Source of the DNA: an uncultured Saprospiraceae bacterium
GTDB lineage: Bacteria; Bacteroidota; Bacteroidia; Chitinophagales; Saprospiraceae
Length of the DNA: 60,333 bases
NCBI GenBank assembly: GCA_938015805.1
Contig: CALLXF010000090.1
Location: forward strand, 1-60,333
Reading direction: 5' to 3'
The notes below the pieces were generated by a model. That model made no database searches, was not told the DNA's origin, and was given only the letters and a program-made list of their open reading frames with translations. Positions 1 to 9,020 of the stretch are shown here, piece after piece. Numbering within the stretch: position 1 is the first letter of the stretch; each line of letters opens with the position of its first letter. The translations under genes and the position numbers were made by a program.

Positions 1-2224
1 CCTTCTCTGCTTTAGTGGTATTCACTTGATGAGCGGAACTAGGATTAGGATGAAAGACCAGTTGGTTTTGATCTCCAAACGCGATCAAGCCATCCACTTT
101 TCCATCTACCGTTTTAAACCCTTTGAGCTTTACAGTAGAACCTTTATCCACTAATCTTTTGATCTGAACATCACTGATTTTTTTACCCATAAACACAAAT
201 GGAATCCCAAAATCACACCCATTACTATAAGCAGTACACCCATATCTCGTTTTTCCTTTTACGACCGTTCCCTTATTACATTTAGGACATTGCATGGAAA
301 TTTTAGACTTTGGAGCAGAGTTCTGTTTACGTACGGTTTTACTTATGGGTTTACTTCGTAAATCTTTGGGAGACTTTTTCCTCGGACTTGAATTTCTTTT
401 AGATTTAGGAAAGTTACTATTGGCGGAAGCCGAAAACCTCTTTACATTTTTCTCCATCCTTACCTCTGTAACTAGATCCTCTACCATTTTTTTCATATCC
501 GTAATAAATGGCTTAGGACTATAGGCTCCTTGTTCTATTTCCTTAAGTCTCTTTTCCCATTGTCCTGTTAATTCTGCGGAGACTAACAATTGATTCTTTA
601 TAGTACCGATTAACTGTATCCCCGTATCTGTGGGCAAAACTTGTTTTTTACGCCGATACGTATACTTTCTCCTAAACAGCGTTTCTATAATATTTGCACG
701 AGTAGATGGTCTACCTATCCCATTTGCTTTCATCAGTTCGCGGAGCTCATCATCATCTACTTGTTTTCCAGCCGTTTCCATTGCTCTTAGTAAAGAGGCC
801 TCTGTATAGTAAGATGGAGCCTTGGTCATTTTTTCCAGTAATGAAGGTTTATGCGGACCTCGCTCTCCTTCTTTAAAAGAAGGTAGCACTTTATCATCAT
901 CGTTATCTTTTTGGTCAGAGGTTTCACTATTAGACTTATCCTTTTTAGGAAACAGTACTCGCCACCCTTCCTCTACGATTTCTTTTCCCTTAGCAATAAA
1001 TTGTATGGTCTCCACTTTTGCTTTGACAGTAGTCTTAGCGACTTTACAATCTGGAAAAAATACTGCTAAAAATCGCCTAACGATCATATCATACACTTGC
1101 TGCTGCTCTCCACTGAGACGCTGCTGTTCTCCTGTAGGAATGATGGCATGATGATCTGTTACTTTCTTATCATCAAAGACTTTCTTAGATTTTCTTATTT
1201 TACCCTGTAGTAACGGAGTAGTATAATGTTTGTAATCAGAAAGTCTATTTAAGATACCTGTAATCTTAGGATAGACATCTTCCGGGAGATAGGTGGTATC
1301 TACTCTTGGATATGAGACGACTTTCATCTCATATAATTTCTGCACGGTCTTAAGCGTACGATCTGCAGTAAATCCGTACCTATTATTACAGTGAACTTGC
1401 AGACTTGTAAGATCATATAATTTAGGAGCATACTCCTTACCATCCTTTTTTTCAACCTTAGTAACTTCTAGGTCTTGCCCAGTAATCTGCTTAAGTAAGG
1501 CTTGTCCTTTTTCTGGATTATCAAATCTCCCCGTAGTGTTTTTAAATACTACCTCACGGTATAATGTATGCAACTCCCAGTACGCCTGCGGTACAAAATC
1601 TATAATCTCGTGATGCCTTTTTACTAGCATCGCTAAAGTCGGAGTCTGCACTCTACCGATGGATAAAACTTGTTTATACCCTCCATATTTTAGGGTATAT
1701 AAACGAGTAGCATTCATACCTAAAAGCCAGTCCCCTATCGCTCTGGAGCTGGCAGCATAAAATAAGTTATCAAATTTATTTGCTGGTTTTAAATCCTGAA
1801 ATCCTTTTCTAATCGCCTCAGCTGTCAAAGAAGAAATCCATAAACGCTGAACGGCTCCTTTATATCCAGCTTCCTTAATGACCCATCGCTGGATCAGCTC
1901 TCCCTCTGTTCCTGCATCTCCACAATTTATAACCACTGATGCTTTTTTAAAAAGTCCCTTTATGACTTTAAATTGTTTTTTTACACCACCATCACTCATC
2001 AGCTTAGTCTCAAAACGTTCAGGTAACATCGGTAAAGTATCCAAGTCCCATCGCTTCCACTGAGGCTTATAATCCTGTGGCGGCAGCAATGTGCAAAAGT
2101 GCCCAAAAGTCCAAGTCACCTGATAACCATTACCCTCAAAGTAGCCATCCTTTCTAGACTTAGCTCCTATAACAAAGGCAATTTCTTTGGCCACACTTGG
2201 TTTTTCGGCAATACAGACTTTCAC
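1..2224 (-). CDS. topB: DNA topoisomerase III (type IA), 3' end cut by window edge
   Basis: Type IA topoisomerase that cuts and passes single DNA strands, used in decatenation and resolving recombination intermediates. The frame is open to the left edge, so the C-terminus is missing; about 741 codons are visible. The N-terminus reads VKVCIAEKPSVAKEIA, the TOPRIM start of TopB; SIGRVQTPTLAML follows; the catalytic tyrosine lies in VVSYPRVDTTYL (about Tyr305). Near residue 646 a zinc ribbon begins with CPKC, followed by a second Cys pair in a YGC/NGC context. The start is the GTG at 2222-2224, since no in-frame ATG lies upstream and the family starts exactly here. It is the last gene on this strand after the small exported protein at 2524. 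Family assignment is firm; whether a longer C-terminal tail exists cannot be seen. Confidence 0.95.
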   Translation of the reverse strand, partial: MKVCIAEKPSVAKEIAFVIGAKSRKDGYFEGNGYQVTWTFGHFCTLLPPQDYKPQWKRWDLDTLPMLPERFETKLMSDGGVKKQFKVIKGLFKKASVVINCGDAGTEGELIQRWVIKEAGYKGAVQRLWISSLTAEAIRKGFQDLKPANKFDNLFYAASSRAIGDWLLGMNATRLYTLKYGGYKQVLSIGRVQTPTLAMLVKRHHEIIDFVPQAYWELHTLYREVVFKNTTGRFDNPEKGQALLKQITGQDLEVTKVEKKDGKEYAPKLYDLTSLQVHCNNRYGFTADRTLKTVQKLYEMKVVSYPRVDTTYLPEDVYPKITGILNRLSDYKHYTTPLLQGKIRKSKKVFDDKKVTDHHAIIPTGEQQRLSGEQQQVYDMIVRRFLAVFFPDCKVAKTTVKAKVETIQFIAKGKEIVEEGWRVLFPKKDKSNSETSDQKDNDDDKVLPSFKEGERGPHKPSLLEKMTKAPSYYTEASLLRAMETAGKQVDDDELRELMKANGIGRPSTRANIIETLFRRKYTYRRKKQVLPTDTGIQLIGTIKNQLLVSAELTGQWEKRLKEIEQGAYSPKPFITDMKKMVEDLVTEVRMEKNVKRFSASANSNFPKSKRNSSPRKKSPKDLRSKPISKTVRKQNSAPKSKISMQCPKCNKGTVVKGKTRYGCTAYSNGCDFGIPFVFMGKKISDVQIKRLVDKGSTVKLKGFKTVDGKVDGLIAFGDQNQLVFHPNPSSAHQVNTTKAEK

Positions 2225-2523
2225 TTTTATGAGGATAAAGTTATTTGCTGCAAAATAAGGATTTGCTTTTAGAGATATGATTTTGTAAGGGGTTAATAAT
2301 TCGAGACGGATTAGATTCCCTTGACTTGCTATGTCATCTCAATATATAAAGAAACAATAATAGCAGATAATTAGTCTTCGATACAAAAGGCTTTTCATTG
2401 GCGTAAGCCAAAGCCTAATATCAATAACTCAGATATATATTTATAATTTACCCTGAATGCAAAAAGAGCTTATCTCAGTGATGTAAATGTAAAAGTTGTT
2501 ATTCGCCAATGAAATTAAGCTAC
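2225..2523. other. Intergenic region with one palindromic hairpin
   Basis: AT-rich spacer between the small exported protein and topB, both read leftwards. I see no gene. It holds a hairpin at about 2389-2416 in which AGGCTTT and AGCCT flank the palindrome TTGGCGTAAGCCAA; no clear T-run follows on either strand, so a terminator is possible but not convincing. Confidence 0.5.
2398..2411. repeat. Dispersed palindrome TTGGC-GTAA-GCCAA
   Basis: Perfect 5-bp arms around 4 nt, intergenic copy. Same word family as at 3546, 19601, 20741, 31717 and 37306; see findings. Confidence 0.6.
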
Positions 2524-3057
2524 CTACCGCAAGACAAAACTCCGTAAGATCTTTTCTCCAACTTCTTTATGTTCTCCGTAAGACTCTATCTCACAAGTCA
2601 ACGTTAACACATAAGCGGCATTATCCAATATAAAATAATACTGAACCAAGTGTAAATTATAAACCCCTTGTTTACCAGTATACTCTATACGCTGGAATTC
2701 TAAAGGAGTGTCATCACTCTTAGCTATCCGCTCATTTTTAAGAATATTATTATCTGTGATCATGGTTTTTATCTGACCTACAGAGATCTCTACATACTGA
2801 TCTAGATCTATATCCAAACCTGTCAGATCCTGAATCATCAGACTAAAGTTGTCCTTAAAATCATCATCTTGGGCTAGTAGCGGACTAAATAATAACAATT
2901 CTGTACCCATCAACCCACTCTGATCTAAGGTCCAGTTTTCAGGATAAGCTAGAGTGTAGTTTTCTGTTTCTAGATTTTTCCATTCCTCCGACTGAGCAAA
3001 AAATAAAGCTGAGTATAAGAAACAAAAAGTAAAAAAGATTGATTTAAAGAACTTCAT
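2524..3057 (-). CDS. Small exported protein, PsbP/DcrB-like
   Basis: 177-residue protein with an N-terminal signal peptide (hydrophobic core about residues 5-20, cleavage likely after FAQ). The mature part opens with a pattern around YPENWTLDQ that resembles PsbP/DcrB-like lipid- or ligand-binding folds, proteins often found as small envelope accessories; this resemblance is by eye and weak. It follows the TolC gene by 10 bp at the end of the efflux operon, which suggests cotranscription with the pump, but nothing shows a direct role in efflux. No catalytic motif is visible. Confidence 0.7.
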   Translation of the reverse strand: MKFFKSIFFTFCFLYSALFFAQSEEWKNLETENYTLAYPENWTLDQSGLMGTELLLFSPLLAQDDDFKDNFSLMIQDLTGLDIDLDQYVEISVGQIKTMITDNNILKNERIAKSDDTPLEFQRIEYTGKQGVYNLHLVQYYFILDNAAYVLTLTCEIESYGEHKEVGEKILRSFVLR

Positions 3058-3067
3058 GATTAATATT

Positions 3068-4375
3068 CTATTTTCCTAATAAGAAATCTATCTCTAACTC
3101 TTGCAATTTTGCTGCCAGTTGTACATTATAAAATTGTGACTGTGCATTGATCAGATTTAATTGTGCCTGTCGGAACTCTACCGAACTTTGCTGACCGTTC
3201 TCGTAAAGAGATTTTACCAATTCAAAATTTACTTCATTGATACGGATATTCTTTTTTTCTAGTTGGATCGTGAGTAAATTATTTTGATAAGCATTCCATA
3301 ACCGGTTGAGCTGTACGATCAGTGCATTTTCTCTATTTTTTAAATCTATAAAAGCAGATGACTGATCTACTACTGCGAGTTGTTCTTGTACTTTACGTTG
3401 TCCTCCATCTAAAATATTCCAGTTTGCACTGAGTCCTAGATTAAGTCCATTATTACGACTGAGATCGAGCTGTGACTTAGAGTCATTTTTTTGATAATTG
3501 AGTGTATATCCTCCATTTGCTAAAATCTGAGGAGCATTCAAATTATTGGCTATAGCCAAATCATAATTGACCACATCTACATTTTTACGCAAAGCCATGA
3601 GTTCCTTATTGTCCTCTAGCAATCCATTTTGCAACTCGATAATATTAGAGAGCTGATAAGTCAGTGTTATACTTGTATCGATTTCATAATCCGTATCCTC
3701 TCGCAAGGTCAATTGGTTAAGTTGCCACTTTAGATTTATAATATCATTTTCAAATGTCATCAAATTGATACTATCTCTAGAAATATCGACCTCCGCATTT
3801 AGGACATCTACTCGACTACGACTTCCATACTCGTAGTAAGTCGCCGTTCTTTTGTACCTCTCTTTAGAAATCGATAATGACTCTTCTAATAATTCCTTAT
3901 TATACATAGCCTGAGCAATACCGTAGTATATCTGTGAGGCATTAAATTTTAATTGCTGGCGGATATTGTCTACTTGTAAACGAGCAAAATCTAAATTATC
4001 TATGTTTTGATCATTCCGTAAATTACGTTGTCCTCCGTCATAGAGCAAATAATCTGATGAGACTCCGATGTTACCATTAAAGGCTTGAATATTCTGAATA
4101 TTAAGATCTGGAAAGTTAAAATTAAAAGTAGTTTTTACTCCACTCAGACTATAACCGAGACCAGCATTTAATGTTAGAGTTGGTTGATATCCCCTATTAT
4201 ATTTAGACGTGAGTACTTCGGCTGAGAGGATACTCTGACGGGCCGCCTCCAGATCATAATTGTTATTTTCTACCTCTATTAATACCTGGTCTATACTTAA
4301 AACAGACTGACCTGACATCGAAGCAATACCACAAAAAAGTCCTATGACCAATATAATAACTCTAATCATAATCAA
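3068..4375 (-). CDS. TolC-family outer membrane efflux protein
   Basis: 435-residue outer membrane factor forming the exit duct of a tripartite RND pump. A signal peptide (about residues 1-22, ending near MSGQ) is followed by two internally repeated halves rich in long helices with the TolC-type pattern of Asn, Gln and Leu (for example the ILDGGQRK and LYDGGQRN pairs, each before a strand-helix transition). Normal length for the family. Its start overlaps the end of the RND gene by 14 bp, so the two are translationally coupled. Third gene in the order adaptor, pump, channel. An alternative ATG two codons downstream would not change the interpretation. Confidence 0.92.
   Translation of the reverse strand: MIMIRVIILVIGLFCGIASMSGQSVLSIDQVLIEVENNNYDLEAARQSILSAEVLTSKYNRGYQPTLTLNAGLGYSLSGVKTTFNFNFPDLNIQNIQAFNGNIGVSSDYLLYDGGQRNLRNDQNIDNLDFARLQVDNIRQQLKFNASQIYYGIAQAMYNKELLEESLSISKERYKRTATYYEYGSRSRVDVLNAEVDISRDSINLMTFENDIINLKWQLNQLTLREDTDYEIDTSITLTYQLSNIIELQNGLLEDNKELMALRKNVDVVNYDLAIANNLNAPQILANGGYTLNYQKNDSKSQLDLSRNNGLNLGLSANWNILDGGQRKVQEQLAVVDQSSAFIDLKNRENALIVQLNRLWNAYQNNLLTIQLEKKNIRINEVNFELVKSLYENGQQSSVEFRQAQLNLINAQSQFYNVQLAAKLQELEIDFLLGK
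3546..3559. repeat. Dispersed palindrome TTGGC-TATA-GCCAA
   Basis: Copy inside the TolC gene, where on the minus strand it encodes Leu-Ala-Ile-Ala-Asn. See findings for the family. Confidence 0.6.
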
Positions 4376-7300
4376 ATTCTTTTAGGCTTTCTAATTCTTG
4401 GTATGCACCTTCCAGTTCGTGACGTTGCGGTCGTTTTCCATTATAAAACCAATACCATAAATATTTTATATCATTACTGAGATAGAGCATTAGAGGAAGC
4501 ATATATAGCGTTAAAAAAGTAGCAATTCCGATTCCATAAGCAATGGATATCGCCATGGGTATCAGGAACTGAGCTTGGAAACTAGTCTCAAAAATCAATG
4601 GAGCGAGTCCTGCGATCGTAGTAATCGAAGTTAAAAATATAGCTCTGAATCTAGATAAGCCAGCGGTATAAATCGCTTTTCTAAATGAGTATCCATCCTT
4701 TATAAAAGCATTATATTTTACAATGAGCACAAGACCATCATTTACCATAATACCGATCAGTGCGATGATCCCTAAGAAGGACAAAATATTTATAGGAAAA
4801 TTATGAAACTGATGTCCCCACCCTACTCCGATCAAACTAAAAGGTACCATAAGTAAAATCAGTAACGGCTGTATATAAGATCTAAATGTAAATGCAATCA
4901 CTGCATATATCAACATCAAAATAATAGGAGCTACTCTTTTAGCGGATACTTGGAACTTAGCAGCTTCTCTGTTTTGGCCCTCATAAAGAGGAGATACTGT
5001 AGGATACTTAGTCAATAGTTTAGGCATAAAATCCGCCTTTAAATTATCAAGGATGGCTGGTGCCGAATCTTTATTATCTACTAGATCTGCAGACACCTGT
5101 ATTTCCCGACGAGCATTTAAATGATTAATAGCAACCTCACCTCTTTCGATATCATAGGATGCTATTTCCGATAACGGTACTCTTACTCCATTAGGAGCTA
5201 GTACTTCCATATTATCCAGATCGTTTATACTATTACGTCCTTCTGACTCATACCTAACGTATACTCGCACCTCATCTCTACCTCTCTGAAATCGCTGTGC
5301 CTGCCTACCAAAAAATCCAGACCTAACTTGTGCGATTAAACCTTCTAATGTAAAACCGAGCATATATGCATTTGGTTTAAGTTTAAGCTTTACCTCTTTA
5401 ATTCCCAGAGGATCATTATCACTGATGTCTTTTAACTGAGAAAGTGATTTAAGCTTTGCTTTTAATTCTGCTTTTGCTGATTTTAGTTCTTCTATATTAT
5501 TCCCGGTAAGGGAAATAGAAATCGGGCTTCCACCAAAATTTGTATTAGACCCAAAAGTTAGTTGCTCTACTCCTGATACAAAACCGACTCTTTCTCTAAT
5601 ATCGTTAGAAATGGTCTGAGCAGACAGATCTCGTTCCTCTCCAGGTAACAAGTTTATGGTGATAGTAGCATTACTAGACCCTGGACCGATCCTACGCACA
5701 GCATTTTTTATCACATCTACTTCGCCTGTTTGCTCTTTTTTAAGAGCCTCATTAGAATTCCATACCTCTTGTTCGATGGAAGTAATGATATCATTTGTGA
5801 TCTGTTCGTTTGTGCCTTGAGGCATTTTTAGATTTACTTGTATTACATCACTAGCAATAGAAGGAAAAAAAGTAAATCTAATTTTACCTCCTTGGATGGC
5901 GGCTGTTGTAATCATAAATAATGCAATCGGAATTGCAAAGCCAAGGATCCTATTATTCAAAATAAATCTAAAAGACGGAGCATAAATTTTATCTCTAATC
6001 CATTTTAAAAATCGATCTCCGTATTCGTTTATAGCAAAACTACTTCCCCCTTTTTTTAGAGCGTTAGAGTGAGCTAAGTGAGCAGGTAAAATAAGCAAGG
6101 CCTCTATTAAGGAAATCCCTAGTGTCAAAACGACAACGGCTGCTACCTCTCCAAAAAAGTCTCCCACTCTACTATCGAGAAAAAAGAATGTAGAAAAGGC
6201 CAGTACCGTCGTCAATATCGCAGATAGGATCGCGGGAAGCACATCCATAGTACCATCGATCGCTGCTCTTATGGGTGACTTACCCTTTTCGTATTCGTTA
6301 AATATATTTTCTGCTATGACGATTCCATCATCTACTAATATTCCGATCACAATGATCATCGCAAAAAGAGACAATACATTTATCGTAACTCCAAAATAGG
6401 GAGCAAAAATAAACATACCTAAAAATGATATCGGTAATCCAAAAGCGACCCACAATGCCAAAGTGGGTTTAAGAAAAATAGAAAGTAAAAGCAAGACTAA
6501 AAAAATCCCGATAAGTCCATTTTCTTGTAACAGCTCCGTTCTTTGTTTTAAAGTAATAGAAGAATCTCTACTTACATTGAGTTGTGCGTTAGCACTAGAC
6601 TCATTAAATTTTTCCATATACTCATTTACGCTATCCGCGTTAGCGATGAGGTCCTCACTATTAGTCGCAAAGACTTCAAATGAGATGGCAGGATTTCCAT
6701 TAAAATAGAGTCGATTAGGATTTTCTTCCCATTTATTTTTGATAACTGAGACATCTTTTAGGTAAATCATATTCCCAGAGGCATCTGCTCTAAGGACTAT
6801 ATTTTCAAAATTTATCGCATCGTAATATTTGTTATTAGCTCTTATGAGATACTCCTCTTGTGCTGTTTTTATTGATCCACCAGTGGATAAAAGATTAGTC
6901 TGAGACACAGCAGCTGCCACCTCGTTAAAAGAAAGATTGTATGCTTTAAGTTGGTAATCTTTTACAGCTATCTCTATTTCTTCATTAGGAAAACCACTGA
7001 GCTCTAACTGTGATATACCAGAGATCCCTCTGATATCATCTTCTATACCTCTAGCAACTTTTTTAAGCGTACGCAGATCCATATCCTTTCCACTGACTGT
7101 AAAACTGATGGCGAGTTGTATATTTTCTCTTTTAGAAACTACGGGCGGTTCCATCTGGCTAGGAAAATTAGGCACTCTATCGACTGCATTTTTTACATCT
7201 GCGAGGACGGCATCGATATCAAAACCTTTTAAGATTTCTACTGTGATGGTCGCAGCATTTTCTGAAGACACCGAAGTGACCCGATCGATTCCGACTAGAC

Positions 7301-7520
7301 CTTTAAGATTATCCTCTATTTTTAGAACGATCCCCTCTTCTATCTCATTAGGGGCTGCCCCAAAATAAGTAATCTGTATATTAATAATTTCCGAGGGTAC
7401 AAGCGGAAAGAAAGAAGATTTCATGTTTTTAAGTCCTAAAAACCCAAACACAAAAAACCCTAAGATCAGCACATTAGTAGCCACGGGATACTTTATAAAA
7501 AAAGCGATAAAGTTCTTCAT
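4362..7520 (-). CDS. RND-family efflux permease (AcrB/MexB type)
   Basis: 1052-residue inner-membrane proton antiporter that drives substrate out through the adaptor and TolC. It has the RND layout: one N-terminal membrane helix (about residues 10-30), a large periplasmic loop, a helix bundle from about 335 to 480, a second periplasmic loop, and the C-terminal bundle from about 870. TM4 carries the acidic pair in GILVDDGIVIAEN, the proton-relay signature, and TM10 has GIMVNDGLVL. Length is standard. Four bases separate it from the adaptor gene upstream. It looks closer to the multidrug (HAE) group than to heavy-metal pumps, since the metal-pump motifs are not evident; the substrate cannot be told. 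Confidence 0.95.
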   Translation of the reverse strand: MKNFIAFFIKYPVATNVLILGFFVFGFLGLKNMKSSFFPLVPSEIINIQITYFGAAPNEIEEGIVLKIEDNLKGLVGIDRVTSVSSENAATITVEILKGFDIDAVLADVKNAVDRVPNFPSQMEPPVVSKRENIQLAISFTVSGKDMDLRTLKKVARGIEDDIRGISGISQLELSGFPNEEIEIAVKDYQLKAYNLSFNEVAAAVSQTNLLSTGGSIKTAQEEYLIRANNKYYDAINFENIVLRADASGNMIYLKDVSVIKNKWEENPNRLYFNGNPAISFEVFATNSEDLIANADSVNEYMEKFNESSANAQLNVSRDSSITLKQRTELLQENGLIGIFLVLLLLSIFLKPTLALWVAFGLPISFLGMFIFAPYFGVTINVLSLFAMIIVIGILVDDGIVIAENIFNEYEKGKSPIRAAIDGTMDVLPAILSAILTTVLAFSTFFFLDSRVGDFFGEVAAVVVLTLGISLIEALLILPAHLAHSNALKKGGSSFAINEYGDRFLKWIRDKIYAPSFRFILNNRILGFAIPIALFMITTAAIQGGKIRFTFFPSIASDVIQVNLKMPQGTNEQITNDIITSIEQEVWNSNEALKKEQTGEVDVIKNAVRRIGPGSSNATITINLLPGEERDLSAQTISNDIRERVGFVSGVEQLTFGSNTNFGGSPISISLTGNNIEELKSAKAELKAKLKSLSQLKDISDNDPLGIKEVKLKLKPNAYMLGFTLEGLIAQVRSGFFGRQAQRFQRGRDEVRVYVRYESEGRNSINDLDNMEVLAPNGVRVPLSEIASYDIERGEVAINHLNARREIQVSADLVDNKDSAPAILDNLKADFMPKLLTKYPTVSPLYEGQNREAAKFQVSAKRVAPIILMLIYAVIAFTFRSYIQPLLILLMVPFSLIGVGWGHQFHNFPINILSFLGIIALIGIMVNDGLVLIVKYNAFIKDGYSFRKAIYTAGLSRFRAIFLTSITTIAGLAPLIFETSFQAQFLIPMAISIAYGIGIATFLTLYMLPLMLYLSNDIKYLWYWFYNGKRPQRHELEGAYQELESLKEFDYD

Positions 7521-7524
7521 AGAT

Positions 7525-8664
7525 TTACTCGCTTAAGTTTATCGGGTTTACTTTCATACCTTCATAAGCACCGGATACTGTTTTACTTACCATCCATGTT
7601 CCTTCTTCTAATCCAGATACAAAAACTGTTTTATCTGCAACGTGACGCACTTGGACCTCTTGCTTATATAACGTACTATCTTTTACTAGGAAGAGATATT
7701 TTTCATCTATTAGTAACGTCCGAGAGATCTCCGCCACATCTGTTATTTTTTCTGTAGTAATATCGGCTTGCATAAACATTCCTTCTCTCAAGTCCTTACC
7801 TCTTACTTCCACGATCGCGATAGCAGATTGTGACTGTGGATCGATCACTTTATTTATACGAGATATTTTACCAGTGTAGTTTTTAGTTTTCTCAGCATTA
7901 GATAACTGGACTGTCTTACCCACTGAGATAAGACTCAGTTCCGAAGGACTGATTTTTACTTCTAGCTCGTATACTGATGGGTTTATAAATGTTCCTAGTT
8001 TCTGACCAGCATTGATCATGGCTCCTTTGTCTATGGCATTATCGGTTAGGATTCCACTAAAAGGGGCTTTGATTTTGTAGTAACTATTTTGAACTTCTTT
8101 GGCTTTTATATCATAGTACTGAGTGACTATGTTTTTTCCGTTTATAAATGCTTTTTCTCGATCTGATGATGTCGCTGGTAATGCTTTTAATGTACTATTT
8201 ACATCGAAGTCCCTAACATAATTATTCCATTTTGTAAATTCTTTTGGATAGTCAAATTTTAAATCTCCGAGTATCGCTGTGAGACTTTGTAACAACTGTG
8301 CTTTAGTGGCTCTAAGGTTGGCCACATACTCCTCGTTATCGATGGATACCATAACATCACCTTCGTTAAAATAAACCCCAGCTCTAAATGGACGATCACC
8401 TCCTTTAAAAACACCTTGGGTTCGACTGATAATATCTATTTTGTTTTTTGCTGATAAAGTACCGTTAGAAGATACGGCTACAGCCGAATTTTTTAGCGTC
8501 ACCGGCGAATAAATGACATTGGTGATTTTAGTCTTATTCTTTTGCTCCGGTTCTTTTTTACTTCCTTTTAAAATCCCGGAATAGTAAAAAGCTCCGGCTA
8601 CTATCAATATTCCGATAACAGAGGATATGATACGCTGGCGTAATCTAGGGTGGTTGTCAGACAT
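7525..8664 (-). CDS. HlyD/MFP-family periplasmic adaptor of RND pump
   Basis: 379-residue membrane fusion protein that bridges the RND pump and TolC. One membrane anchor near residues 12-30 is followed by a barrel-sandwich hybrid whose two lipoyl halves are visible (SRTQGVF..GDRPFRAGVYFNEGD and YKIKAPFSGILTDNAIDKGA), a helical insertion, then beta-barrel and membrane-proximal domains. First gene of the operon; a candidate -7 box lies 95 bp upstream and an inverted repeat just beyond it (8783-8810), so expression may be controlled by a regulator encoded elsewhere. Confidence 0.93.
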   Translation of the reverse strand: MSDNHPRLRQRIISSVIGILIVAGAFYYSGILKGSKKEPEQKNKTKITNVIYSPVTLKNSAVAVSSNGTLSAKNKIDIISRTQGVFKGGDRPFRAGVYFNEGDVMVSIDNEEYVANLRATKAQLLQSLTAILGDLKFDYPKEFTKWNNYVRDFDVNSTLKALPATSSDREKAFINGKNIVTQYYDIKAKEVQNSYYKIKAPFSGILTDNAIDKGAMINAGQKLGTFINPSVYELEVKISPSELSLISVGKTVQLSNAEKTKNYTGKISRINKVIDPQSQSAIAIVEVRGKDLREGMFMQADITTEKITDVAEISRTLLIDEKYLFLVKDSTLYKQEVQVRHVADKTVFVSGLEEGTWMVSKTVSGAYEGMKVNPINLSE

Positions 8665-8757
8665 GTTGTCTATTTGGTAAAATCGTTAATAAATATGTAA
8701 AAGCCAAAGATAAGAACGCGGCTTACACCACATTGTTCATCTCACTTTCATTACATA

Positions 8758-8765
8758 CAAAAGTA
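8758..8765 (-). promoter_or_regulatory. Candidate Bacteroidota -7 box for the efflux operon
   Basis: Reads TACTTTTG on the minus strand, matching TAnnTTTG, about 95 bp before the adaptor start. The same octamer occurs before the genes starting at 20259 and 43878. No good -33 TTTG is present. Confidence 0.45.
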
Positions 8766-8782
8766 ACAAGTTTAAGATGAAT

Positions 8783-8810
8783 CCTACTTAATGTGGTCAT
8801 GCTAAGTAGG
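8783..8810. promoter_or_regulatory. Inverted repeat, possible operator of the efflux operon
   Basis: CCTACTTA and TAAGTAGG form perfect 8-bp arms around 12 nt, covering the place where the -33 element of the promoter at 8758-8765 should be. That position suggests an operator. No regulator gene is adjacent. Confidence 0.4.
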
Positions 8811-9020
8811 CTCTATTATAATCCGGACCTTCTTCTATCGAATGTATCTATTACGCAATATACACCTCCTCTAAATAAAATTATACATCCCCTTGAAACA
8901 ACAGATTTCCAATCTAGGAATATTCAATGTAATGATCGTGCTAACATGCTTTTTAATGAAATTCAGCAGAAAATACAGAGTATTATATATTATAATTATT
9001 TACAATATGATTAAAGATCA
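8811..9020. other. Intergenic, no convincing gene
   Basis: Spacer between the efflux operon promoter and the end of the transglutaminase-like gene. An open frame across it (8793-9014, plus) has no recognisable domain, no good start context and low complexity at its end; I treat it as chance. No other feature seen. Confidence 0.5.

Noticed and set aside
2389-2416. Terminator after the small exported protein
   Set aside because: The stem is there but no T-run follows; better explained as a copy of the dispersed palindrome.
8793-9014. 73-codon open frame in the spacer before the efflux operon
   Set aside because: No domain, signal or start context; it overlaps the candidate operator and ends in low-complexity AT sequence.
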